Of a DNA stretch of 26,197 nt, positions 7,608-15,929 are shown piece by piece. The notes below the pieces were generated by a model. That model was given only the letters and a program-made list of their open reading frames with translations, had not been told where the DNA came from and made no database searches. Numbering within the stretch: position 1 is the first letter of the stretch; each line of letters begins with the position of its first letter. Source of the DNA: an uncultured Oscillospiraceae bacterium (GTDB lineage Bacteria; Bacillota; Clostridia; Oscillospirales; Acutalibacteraceae); contig URGA01000023.1 in assembly GCA_900547275.1 (NCBI GenBank), positions 1 to 26,197 on the forward strand, in the 5' to 3' direction. The position numbers were made by a program, and so were the translations under genes.

Positions 7608-8123
7608 TTGGCCGGGGTAGATAAAAAACAGGTTGATTTGAATTTAAAGGAAGCCTATAGAAATTACTATACATCTATTTACAGATATTGCCTTGCCAAA
7701 CTCAGGGACAACCACCTTTGTGACGACGTTGTGCAGGAAACTTTCATTGTACTGTATAAAAAGCTGTTGTCCGGCGAGGAGATAATTGCCGTAAGAGCAT
7801 TTCTTTACCGTACGGCAGACAATTATATTAGAAAGAAGTACGCAGAAAAACAGAAAAGTCAGTCGTTTGTTTCAATTGACGAAATTATAAATATTCCTTC
7901 TCAGAAAAGCGATGTTGACGAACGCCTGACATTTGAACAGTATTCCCGCCAGATCAGCGCCGCGCTTACCGAAAGGGAAGGAGATCTGTTCTCCATGCGT
8001 TACATAGAAGAACTTCCTATTGAAGATATTGCCGACAGGCTGGGTATCAGCGTGCCTGCGGCGACAACTCGCTTATTCAGAATGCGAAATAAACTAAGGG
8101 AAATATTGAAAAGTATCCTTTGA
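7608..8123 (+). CDS. ECF-type RNA polymerase sigma factor
   Basis: This protein of about 171 residues has the two-domain ECF layout. Region 2 is at residues about 15-80, with YRNYYTSIYRYC and the core-binding CDDVVQETF segment. Region 4 is at about 120-168, with a LTEREGDLFSMRYIEELPIE helix and the LGISVPAATTRLFRMRNKL helix-turn-helix. Region 3 is absent, as expected for ECF factors. The TTG at 7608 was chosen because AAAGGAGG lies 8 bases upstream; the in-frame GTG at 7602 is only 2 bases from it. The next gene starts 20 bases after the stop and encodes a membrane protein in the usual anti-sigma position. It probably directs transcription of surface or extracellular genes. Confidence 0.9.
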   Translation: MAGVDKKQVDLNLKEAYRNYYTSIYRYCLAKLRDNHLCDDVVQETFIVLYKKLLSGEEIIAVRAFLYRTADNYIRKKYAEKQKSQSFVSIDEIINIPSQKSDVDERLTFEQYSRQISAALTEREGDLFSMRYIEELPIEDIADRLGISVPAATTRLFRMRNKLREILKSIL

Positions 8124-8143
8124 TTTTCCCGGAAAGGAAAATT

Positions 8144-10156
8144 ATGGCTTATCTGAATATTGATAAAAGAATTGCCGAGAATGTAAATTCCGACAATCTT
8201 GTTAAGATATTAAACAGCATAATCGACGCGGAAACTCAAAAGCCGATTGAAAGCATGAACTGCGATCTTATTGATTCCTGCGTTGACGCGCTGCTTGAAA
8301 TAGAAAAAGAGCAGAACCATATTGCGGTTATGGTTCCGCTGATGCAGGATGAAAAGTTCCTGAAAATGATTAAAAGCAAGAATTCAACATGGTCGTCTCT
8401 CGGCGCTGTTGCAAAGACTGCAATTATCGTTGCGGCTGTAATGGGTTCTACTATTACGGTTAACGCCATGATTGACTCCGTCTTCCATTACAACATACTT
8501 GAGGAAATCGGAAAGGCGATTACAAGCCTTGGCGCTCCCGGAGAGCCAGAGGGACCAGAAATTGTTGTTGGCGAGGATGACGACGGTCCGGTTACAACCG
8601 AACCCACTACCGAACCTGCCACAGATACAACGGTTACGGAAACTACAACTGCCGCGCCTGAGGTTACAACCTCTCAGACGACAACAACCCCAGTATCAAC
8701 CACAACAGAGAAAGAAACCACAACTTCGCAGAAGCCTGAAACAACAACGAAAAAAGTTTCTGCCAGCGATGTTTACCACAAAACAACAAAGCCGAATGAG
8801 ACCGTTACATCGGCTCCCAAGGTTGTTGGACTTTCCGCTTCATTGTCCGCTTCATTTTGTCTTCATTATATTTACGGCGAGACCCTTTCTTACGACGGAC
8901 TTTCGCTTACAGCTCAGATGAGCGACGGAACAGAGAGAAAAGTAAGTCTTGATGACTGCCGGTATACGGACAATGTTAATATGCAGAAAACGGCGGACGT
9001 TACTCTTAACATTATTTATAAAGGATTTCTTGTTGAGATCCCGATTACAGTACGCCCAACTGAGGAGACGCGTATCAGCGAAATTATGAGCAACAGTAGA
9101 TACGAATATCTAAAGTGTGATGCAGGCGCTTATGTTACCGCTTATAAAGGCAGCGACAGTGAACTTAACTGTGCTTACGCAGACGGAATAAAGATTTTTG
9201 CAGTTTCTCACAATGTGTTTGCCAAAAATAAAGAGCTTCGCAGTGTTGAACTGCCGTTTGTAACCCAGATTGGCAACGCTGTCTTTGAAGATTGTCCTTC
9301 CCTTGTGAGTGTTTACGCTCCTAATGTTGAGACTGTCGGAGACAGAGTGTTCAATAACTGCTCTGCACTGCGAACGGTAGAACTGGGCAATGCGCTTTGC
9401 TCAATCGGCGAAAAAGCGTTTGCAGGCACTTCTCTGGAAGAACTGACCCTAGGAGAAAATGTTACCGAACTTCCCGCTTCAATGTGCGAGAACTGCTCGC
9501 TTCTTGAGAAAGTAACTCTTCTCGGCAATGTTACAACCGTAGGCGACTGGGCATTTGCCGAATGCGAATCGCTTTTGTCAATTGAGGGCACAGAAAATAT
9601 TAAATATGCCGGCGATTACGCTTTTTCAAACTGCCTTGAGGTTCAGTTTGAGTTCCCCGAAAATCTTGAGCACGCCGGGGAAAATGCTTTCTATTTCTGC
9701 CGCAAACTTCAGGTGGGAGATATTCCCCAGACGCTTACGTATATCGGCCCGTCGGCGTTTGCTTACTGCCCCGGCGTTACAAAAATAACAGTTCCCCAGG
9801 GAATAACTGTTATATCGAAGAACGCTTTCAGAGCAACCAACGCAACTGAAATCATTTTGCCAAACGGTGTTAAACGCCTTGAGGACGGCGCTTTTGAAAG
9901 CTGTAAATTTACCAAGATAACAATTCCCGAATCAGTTGAATATATCGGCGAACACGCTTTGTACAACGTGCTTCTTCAGAGCGTTGATTTTGATTGCAGT
10001 AAAATCGAGATAGACAGCAAGGCGTTTTATCTTTCAAGAAGACTGGAGTTCAGATGCTATTCTGACTCAGATGCCTACGCTTTCGCAAAAGCAAACGGAA
10101 TAAAGATCGACGTTAAGGAGCGCTTCCCCGAAATTGTCGAGGGTGAAGACGACTGA
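8144..10156 (+). CDS. candidate transmembrane anti-sigma factor with extracellular BspA-type LRR sensor domain
   Basis: The protein has 670 residues from the ATG at 8144 (AAAGGA 5 bases upstream). Residues 1-87 are a soluble, mostly helical, presumably cytoplasmic segment without the HxxxCxxC zinc site of classical anti-sigma factors. Residues about 88-108 form a single membrane helix. Residues about 150-204 are a Thr/Pro/Glu-rich wall-spanning linker. Residues about 229-304 resemble a bacterial Ig-like domain. Residues about 345-650 are LRR_5/BspA repeats with the pattern IGxxAFxxCxxL. Its place directly after an ECF sigma gene and its inside-membrane-outside layout suggest that it holds the sigma factor at the membrane and releases it on an outside signal. 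The domain order is seen; the anti-sigma role is inferred. Confidence 0.75.
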   Translation: MAYLNIDKRIAENVNSDNLVKILNSIIDAETQKPIESMNCDLIDSCVDALLEIEKEQNHIAVMVPLMQDEKFLKMIKSKNSTWSSLGAVAKTAIIVAAVMGSTITVNAMIDSVFHYNILEEIGKAITSLGAPGEPEGPEIVVGEDDDGPVTTEPTTEPATDTTVTETTTAAPEVTTSQTTTTPVSTTTEKETTTSQKPETTTKKVSASDVYHKTTKPNETVTSAPKVVGLSASLSASFCLHYIYGETLSYDGLSLTAQMSDGTERKVSLDDCRYTDNVNMQKTADVTLNIIYKGFLVEIPITVRPTEETRISEIMSNSRYEYLKCDAGAYVTAYKGSDSELNCAYADGIKIFAVSHNVFAKNKELRSVELPFVTQIGNAVFEDCPSLVSVYAPNVETVGDRVFNNCSALRTVELGNALCSIGEKAFAGTSLEELTLGENVTELPASMCENCSLLEKVTLLGNVTTVGDWAFAECESLLSIEGTENIKYAGDYAFSNCLEVQFEFPENLEHAGENAFYFCRKLQVGDIPQTLTYIGPSAFAYCPGVTKITVPQGITVISKNAFRATNATEIILPNGVKRLEDGAFESCKFTKITIPESVEYIGEHALYNVLLQSVDFDCSKIEIDSKAFYLSRRLEFRCYSDSDAYAFAKANGIKIDVKERFPEIVEGEDD

Positions 10157-10175
10157 TGAAAAAGGAGGAAGATTT

Positions 10176-13100
10176 ATGAAAAGAATAAAACGTTTTCTGG
10201 CATCGTTTCTTTGCCTGATGATGATACTTACGGCGTCGCCGCTTTCCGCTTTAGCCGCGGAATCAACAACAGGTACAGACCCGAACAATTCAAATATAAC
10301 CTGTACTTTTGACGTAGTGGGTCATTCGAAGATAGTAGTTTCGGGAACGGGTGAATTCTCCGGATATGTAAGCATTGACGGTGAGGAATACGACATTCAG
10401 GATCTTTCAATGACGTATCGTGAACTTTACATTGAAGAGGGAATAACTTCTTTCGGATATGCAATGTTCCGCGACACGGATTTTGAATATATCTATATTC
10501 CAAACAGCCTGAACGAAGCTTCATATGATAATCTCATGTTCGAATACTGTTATAATCTGAAAAGCGTCCACCTTCCGTCAGGATTGAAAGAGCTGAGCAA
10601 CAGTATGTTTAACTCCTGTCAGTCGCTTTCCAGCATTGACATTCCGGACGGAGTAACTACCATAGGCAACAGTGCCTTTTTCGACTGTTCTAATCTTACG
10701 GAAATTGAAATCCCAAAGGGTGTTGCCCTGATAGATGAGCTGGCGTTTTACTGCTGTACAAAGCTTACAAAAGTAACTCTGCCGGAGGGATTGCAAATAA
10801 TCAGAGGAAACGCTTTTGCAAGCTGTCCGCTGTCAGGCAGTCTTGTTTTGCCGAAATCATTGCGGGCAATAGGTAACTCCGCCTTTGCAGGAACAGATAT
10901 AACTGAACTTACTGTATCAGGCGACATTGAAAATACCGGTACAAAAATTTTTAACAACAGTATGCTTAAAAGCGTTAAGCTCACACAGGACGTAACGAAA
11001 ATACCTAATAATCTGTTCCAAAACGCCTACTTCCTTGAAACTGTCGAGTTTACTGATAATATCACAGAGATAGGCACAAACGCATTTGAGTCATCAGGAC
11101 TTACACAGATTGTATTTCCTAAAAATCTTCAGTCAATAGGTGAAGAAGCATTCTATAAATGCTCAAGCCTCTCTTCAATTACGCTCAACGATTCCCTCGT
11201 TTCTATCGGCGACAGCGCATTTGAATCAACAGGACTTAATGAAGTATATATTCCCGCTGATGTTACGCTGGGAAAAGACTGCTTTGCTTCAAATCCGATT
11301 TCAAGCGTTACTTTTGCGCCGGGAAGAAAGACGGTAGGCGGCTTTTCGGGCTGCTCCTCACTTGAAAACGTTGTTATTCCCGACGGCGTACAAAGTATAG
11401 ACGAAAGAGCGTTTTATAACTGCCGCGGTATTTTTGATATTGAGATACCCGACAGTGTTGCGGAGATCGGCGCTTCCGCTTTTTACGGCTGTACATATCT
11501 TGAAAATGTAAAACTGTCAGAAAATTTAGTTTCAATAGGTAATTCTGCGTTTTACCAGTGTAAGGCGATAACAAGCATTGACCTTCCTGAGAGCCTTACT
11601 TCCATCGGCGACAAGGCGTTTTACAAATGCTCGTTACTTTCCGATGTAACGCTTCCGCAAAACCTTACTTCAATCGGCAGCAATGCATTCGGATTTACAA
11701 AAATCAAGGAAGTTACTATTCCTGCAAGTCTTGAAACAACAGATGTAAGCGGCGTTTTTGAAAACACCCCTCTTGAAAAAGTAACTCTCTCAGAGGGACT
11801 TACATCTATCCCTGATTCAATGTTTGACGGCTGTGACAGCCTTGCGACAGTTGTTTTCCCTGAAAGTATTACTTCCATTGGCTCTTATGCTTTCAGAGAT
11901 ACTGCACTCACAAGCGTTGCTTTTCCTGAAAATGTAGAAACCATAGGCAATTTTGCTTTTGCAAACTGCGGCAGTCTCAGCGAGATTGTGTTTAACGATA
12001 ATCTTAAAACTGTGGGAGAATCGGCTTTTGAAGGAACAGCGATAAAGGAAATCAATATTCCTGCAAATGTTGATTTCGGTCAGTACGCGTTCAGCGGTTC
12101 AGAACTTGAAAAGATAACTTTTGCCCCCGGCGTAAAGACTGTAAGCGGATTTGCCGGCTGTGATTATCTTGTAAGCGTTGAAATCCCCGAGGGCGTTGAA
12201 AAAATCGGCGACAACGCTTTTGAAAACTGCTGCTCATTATCTTCGATTACTCTGCCTGACAGCCTTAATGAAATAGGCGTTTCCGCCTTTAATATGTGCC
12301 AGGCGCTTGAAAATATTGAACTTCCGCAAAATCTCAAGGTGATCGGCAATTCTGCGTTTTACCAGGGCGGACTGATTAAAATAGATTTGCCTGAAAGCAT
12401 AGAGACTATCGGAGAAGGCGCATTTTACGAAACTCCTCTTGAAGGCGTTGTTAATGTTCACGGTGCATCAATAGGCGCTTTCGCTTTCGCAGGCTCTACA
12501 TTAGGCGGCGTCGTTTTTGAAAGCAGCGGCGAAAATTACACGGTTCCCGAGCGTGCGTTTTACAACTGTCCAAATCTTAAAAGCGTTCAGCTTCCCGAAA
12601 ATGCAAATGTAAAAGTAGGACCTTACGCATTTGCGCAGTGCGCTTCTCTTGCTGAAATCAATCTTGAAAACATGGTATTTGCAGACGAATACAGCTTTTA
12701 TCAGTGCTCGTCTCTTGCTCAGATAAAATTTGAAGCGCTGACAGAGATAGGCGACTACGCTTTCAGCCAGAGCGGACTTAAATCTGTTACACTTCCCGAA
12801 ACCGTTACGGAAATGGGCACTGACACTTTTTCAAACTGCAAATCCCTGAATTATGTAAACGTAAAATGCTCAGAGCTGGGATGGTACGCTTTTGCAGACT
12901 GTACGTCAGTAAGTGATTACTATTTCACAAGTAATCTTAAAACCATTCCTATGTATTCAATCGCGTCAACAAAAATAAACAAAAACTTTGTTTACCTTCG
13001 CACCTGCACCATCCACGCCCGTTACGGAAGCTACGCAATCAACTTTGCAAAGGTAAATAAAATACCGTATGAGGAATTGCTGATTGACGATGAGACACAG

Positions 13101-15698
13101 CTTCCCGAATCCTATATCGGCGGTAAATGCGGCGATGGAACATGGGCGTACGATTTAAACGAAAATACGCTTTACATATACGCAAAGAACCCGACCGCAA
13201 CGTATGTTACGGAAAGCGGTGAAAACTGGAGTCCCAATACGGTAAACGTTAAGCGCATCGTTTTCAGCGACGAAGTCGTAAAAATCGGCGCGAGAATGTT
13301 TGAAAACTTCTCCGAACTTGAAAGCGTTTCATTCGGAAAGAACTTAACTTCAATCGGAGACAAGGCTTTTGAGGACTGTACTTCTCTTAAGACAATCGAA
13401 GGCGGCAGCGGAGTAAAAACCATAGGCACCAGAAGTTTCAGCGGATGCACGGCACTTCCTGAACCGTTTTTACCTGCTTCCCTTGAGACGGTTGGCGTAG
13501 AAGCCTTTTACGGCTGTAAAGGGTTCAAGAGCATTATTATTCCCGACAATGTAAAGACGCTTTCGTCAAAGTGCTTTATGGATTGCTCAAACGTTACGGG
13601 AATTGAAATCGGCAGCGGGATAACTGAAATCCCAAGTTACTGCTTTGCAAACAGTTCTTCGCTTAAAGATATTACTTTTTCCGAAAACCTTGTTTCAATC
13701 GGAGAAAGAGCCTTTGAAAATGCTATTAAGCTTATTTTCATCAATATTCCCGACGGTGTAACAACTATCGGCGCTTACGCGTTTAACAACTGCTTAAACG
13801 TTGAAAAGATAACTCTCGGCGCTTCGGTGTCTGATGTAAGAGATTACGCTTTCAACGACTGCGTAAACTGCTATGAACTCAACCTTAACAGCGTTATCAG
13901 GTCTCTTCCTAACGCTAATTACACCCGTTACCATATTGAGTATTTCTGCGGACTTGAGCCAATTGTTCCCGGCTCAGGAGTGCAGTATAAATCAAATTAC
14001 AACTCATTTAAAAATATCGGCCAAAACACAACGGGTCTTACCGTGAATATCGGCGACAATGTTAAAAGCCTCAGCCTTTTCTGGATGGCAGGCCAGACAG
14101 ATATGCTTACCTGCGTCAATATCGGTTCAGGCGTTTCTTCCGTAGCGTTTTCAAATAATTCAGCAACCGGAAACACAGACGCGTCACAGATGTACAATTC
14201 TCAGTTCATCGGAAACCCCAATCTTAAGTCAATAAACGTTTCCGAGGATAACGCGTATATTTATTCTGACGGAAATGCGATTTATTCAAAGGACGGCGGA
14301 GTGCTTTATACAATAGCTCCCGGACTTGATACTTTCAGTGTAAACGCCAACGTAAAGACAATCGGTTCATACGCATTCGCAGGAAATGCGGCGCTGAAAA
14401 AGATTACGTTTGAAGAGGGCGTAACGTCCATTGCAAACCACGCTTTTATGTGCTGTAATTCGCTGAAATACATAACGCTTCCGAAAACACTTACCTCCAT
14501 AGACGCTTATGCTTTTGAAAGCTGCGCCGCCCTGCGCAATGTAGAGCTACCAGACAATGTAGTTCTTATCGGCTCCTATGCTTTCAAGGATTGTTCTCAG
14601 CTTGCGGCAGTTATACTTCCTGATAACATTCAGATGCTGGATGCTTATACATTCTTAAACTGCAAGTCGCTTACAGGTATTGTTATTCCGGACAGCGTAA
14701 ACGAGATTCGCCAGGGCGCGTTTAAGAATTGTCAGGCATTGGAGGAAGTTTATATCGGCGCCCAGAGCATTGACTTCGTTTCAAGCTCCAGTGACAAGAC
14801 GTTTGTTTTCTCAAATTGCGGCAATGTAGAAATTTACACAATGGCCGGTTCTGACGCAAGCGTATATGCCAAGGAATGCAACCTTGTCTGCCATGCGTAT
14901 ACTGATAAATATACTTTTGCCGACCTTTGCGCAATGAAACTTGACATATTTGCCGGCTATGTGGGCTTTTGTACAGAAGGTCACGGCGATATTGAGTGGC
15001 TGACGGTTTATGAGGCTGACTGTGAAAATGACGGCTATGAGATCGGAGTTTGCGAATATTGTTCTGAAATTCTTGATGAACGCCATATTTCCGCCTGCGG
15101 CCACGATTATGAGGTTACAAAAATTGATGCAACAGAAACAACGGACGGAGCAGAGATAACAACGTGTAAAAACTGCGGAAAGAGTTTCTGCAAAACCATT
15201 CCAAATCTCAGCGGAACTCAGTTTGACGAGACCCATACTGTAAGCGGAACTGTTGTTATCGCCGTAGACAGCACCGCTGAAACGGGACGCAATTCCGCAA
15301 TAGGCGCCGACATAGTAATCGACGGCTACACGGTGGCAACAACCGACGACAACGGCAATTTCAGCTTTGAACTGAAAAGCGGAACGTATGAAGCCACAGT
15401 GCATTATGCCTACGGCTTCGACAGAGAGATATTTATTATTGTAAGTGACAGCGACGTCCACTGCGGTTCAATACCGATAATAGGCTGTGACTGGAACAGG
15501 GACGGCAAGGTAGACGATGCCGACTATACAATGTTTAAACTTGTTTTCAAGTCACATATAGGCTCTCCGTCTTATCTCGATTACGTAGATATGAACCATG
15601 ACGGTTATATCAACGCCAGAGATATGGTGCTGCTGGAGCGCTGTATGGGCGTAGACAAGAACGATTTTGTTTATCCAACGCTTGCATTTAATAAATAA
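10176..15698 (+). CDS. secreted giant BspA-type leucine-rich repeat protein with C-terminal type I dockerin
   Basis: This 1840-residue protein starts at the ATG at 10176 (AAGGAGG upstream). Residues 1-28 are a signal peptide ending in ALAA. Residues about 30-965 hold a beta-rich cap and many tandem LRR_5 repeats of about 23 residues (LPxxVxxIGxxAFxxCxxL). A second cap (KCGDGTWAYDLNENTLYIYA) begins near residue 980, followed by more repeats to about 1600. Then come two CxxC pairs (Cys1626/1629 and Cys1664/1667), a carboxypeptidase-regulatory-like beta domain (about 1689-1765), and a dockerin with two calcium loops, DWNRDGKVDDAD (1772-1783) and DMNHDGYINARD (1805-1816). The dockerin implies attachment to a cohesin-bearing scaffold. 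LRR_5 proteins often mediate adhesion. No catalytic domain is visible. It follows the membrane LRR gene by 19 bases. Confidence 0.92.
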   Translation: MKRIKRFLASFLCLMMILTASPLSALAAESTTGTDPNNSNITCTFDVVGHSKIVVSGTGEFSGYVSIDGEEYDIQDLSMTYRELYIEEGITSFGYAMFRDTDFEYIYIPNSLNEASYDNLMFEYCYNLKSVHLPSGLKELSNSMFNSCQSLSSIDIPDGVTTIGNSAFFDCSNLTEIEIPKGVALIDELAFYCCTKLTKVTLPEGLQIIRGNAFASCPLSGSLVLPKSLRAIGNSAFAGTDITELTVSGDIENTGTKIFNNSMLKSVKLTQDVTKIPNNLFQNAYFLETVEFTDNITEIGTNAFESSGLTQIVFPKNLQSIGEEAFYKCSSLSSITLNDSLVSIGDSAFESTGLNEVYIPADVTLGKDCFASNPISSVTFAPGRKTVGGFSGCSSLENVVIPDGVQSIDERAFYNCRGIFDIEIPDSVAEIGASAFYGCTYLENVKLSENLVSIGNSAFYQCKAITSIDLPESLTSIGDKAFYKCSLLSDVTLPQNLTSIGSNAFGFTKIKEVTIPASLETTDVSGVFENTPLEKVTLSEGLTSIPDSMFDGCDSLATVVFPESITSIGSYAFRDTALTSVAFPENVETIGNFAFANCGSLSEIVFNDNLKTVGESAFEGTAIKEINIPANVDFGQYAFSGSELEKITFAPGVKTVSGFAGCDYLVSVEIPEGVEKIGDNAFENCCSLSSITLPDSLNEIGVSAFNMCQALENIELPQNLKVIGNSAFYQGGLIKIDLPESIETIGEGAFYETPLEGVVNVHGASIGAFAFAGSTLGGVVFESSGENYTVPERAFYNCPNLKSVQLPENANVKVGPYAFAQCASLAEINLENMVFADEYSFYQCSSLAQIKFEALTEIGDYAFSQSGLKSVTLPETVTEMGTDTFSNCKSLNYVNVKCSELGWYAFADCTSVSDYYFTSNLKTIPMYSIASTKINKNFVYLRTCTIHARYGSYAINFAKVNKIPYEELLIDDETQLPESYIGGKCGDGTWAYDLNENTLYIYAKNPTATYVTESGENWSPNTVNVKRIVFSDEVVKIGARMFENFSELESVSFGKNLTSIGDKAFEDCTSLKTIEGGSGVKTIGTRSFSGCTALPEPFLPASLETVGVEAFYGCKGFKSIIIPDNVKTLSSKCFMDCSNVTGIEIGSGITEIPSYCFANSSSLKDITFSENLVSIGERAFENAIKLIFINIPDGVTTIGAYAFNNCLNVEKITLGASVSDVRDYAFNDCVNCYELNLNSVIRSLPNANYTRYHIEYFCGLEPIVPGSGVQYKSNYNSFKNIGQNTTGLTVNIGDNVKSLSLFWMAGQTDMLTCVNIGSGVSSVAFSNNSATGNTDASQMYNSQFIGNPNLKSINVSEDNAYIYSDGNAIYSKDGGVLYTIAPGLDTFSVNANVKTIGSYAFAGNAALKKITFEEGVTSIANHAFMCCNSLKYITLPKTLTSIDAYAFESCAALRNVELPDNVVLIGSYAFKDCSQLAAVILPDNIQMLDAYTFLNCKSLTGIVIPDSVNEIRQGAFKNCQALEEVYIGAQSIDFVSSSSDKTFVFSNCGNVEIYTMAGSDASVYAKECNLVCHAYTDKYTFADLCAMKLDIFAGYVGFCTEGHGDIEWLTVYEADCENDGYEIGVCEYCSEILDERHISACGHDYEVTKIDATETTDGAEITTCKNCGKSFCKTIPNLSGTQFDETHTVSGTVVIAVDSTAETGRNSAIGADIVIDGYTVATTDDNGNFSFELKSGTYEATVHYAYGFDREIFIIVSDSDVHCGSIPIIGCDWNRDGKVDDADYTMFKLVFKSHIGSPSYLDYVDMNHDGYINARDMVLLERCMGVDKNDFVYPTLAFNK
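10872..12430 (+). repeat. internal duplication of about 807 bp (about 269 residues) within the LRR protein
   Basis: The segment starting at 10872 is repeated in order from 11676. Matching landmarks are GNSAFAGTDI/GSNAFGFTKI (10872 and 11676), the FAP-G-KTV-GF-GC segment (11310 and 12117) and GNSAFYQ (11538 and 12345). The last two give an offset of exactly 807 bases and the first 804, consistent with one inserted codon. Unusual short repeats without the normal consensus occur at the same places in both copies, so this is a block duplication and not just the basic 23-residue period. Confidence 0.75.
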
Positions 15699-15700
15699 AG

Positions 15701-15740
15701 GTGATAATCGGCTTTGCCGAATCATATAGGTTAATATCAC
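15701..15740 (+). other. nested inverted repeat in the 3' untranslated region
   Basis: GTGATA (15701-15706) can pair with TATCAC (15735-15740), enclosing a TCGGC-TTT-GCCGA hairpin (15708-15720). It begins 2 bases after the stop codon of the LRR gene and ends 16 bases before the likely terminator. Its role is unknown; RNA stability is one possibility. Confidence 0.45.
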
Positions 15741-15756
15741 GTTAGTGAAAGGGAGG

Positions 15757-15790
15757 AGCGCTGCATTTTTGCGGCGCTTTAACCTTTTTT
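15757..15790 (+). terminator. probable intrinsic terminator of the sigma/LRR operon
   Basis: AGCGCTGC (15757-15764) pairs with GCGGCGCT (15771-15778), with one G-T pair and a 6-base T-rich loop. It is followed by TTAACC and then a six-T run, so the T-tract is slightly displaced from the stem. Confidence 0.7.
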
Positions 15791-15833
15791 ATATTATGTT
15801 TGTTAATATTGCACAAAAAATAATAAACAAGGG

Positions 15834-15862
15834 TTGAATTTCTATTGGCTTGTTGATAAAAT
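15834..15862 (+). promoter_or_regulatory. candidate promoter of the short-chain dehydrogenase gene
   Basis: TTGAAT (15834-15839) and TAAAAT (15857-15862) lie 17 bases apart, in an AT-rich stretch that otherwise holds no gene. It is about 68 bases ahead of the start at 15930. Confidence 0.45.
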
Positions 15863-15929
15863 ATTAACGAAAGCATTTATTGAATGATGTGAAATAAAAA
15901 AGGGCTTAAAGTAAACGGGGGGACTTTTC

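Noticed and set aside
8580..8770. Simple-sequence repeat of ACA/ACC triplets as a possible slippage or phase-variation site
   Set aside because: The stretch encodes the Thr-rich linker with mixed codons. There is no long run of one identical unit, so frequent slippage is not expected.
10200..15000. CRISPR-like array from the regular spacing in the LRR gene
   Set aside because: The period of about 69 bases comes from the 23-residue protein repeat in an uninterrupted reading frame. There are no identical direct repeats separated by unique spacers.
14811..15461. 216-residue open frame on the minus strand opposite the end of the LRR gene
   Set aside because: It has no ribosome binding site, no recognisable motif, and lies wholly opposite a well-supported gene with clear domains. 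It is a shadow of the plus-strand coding sequence.
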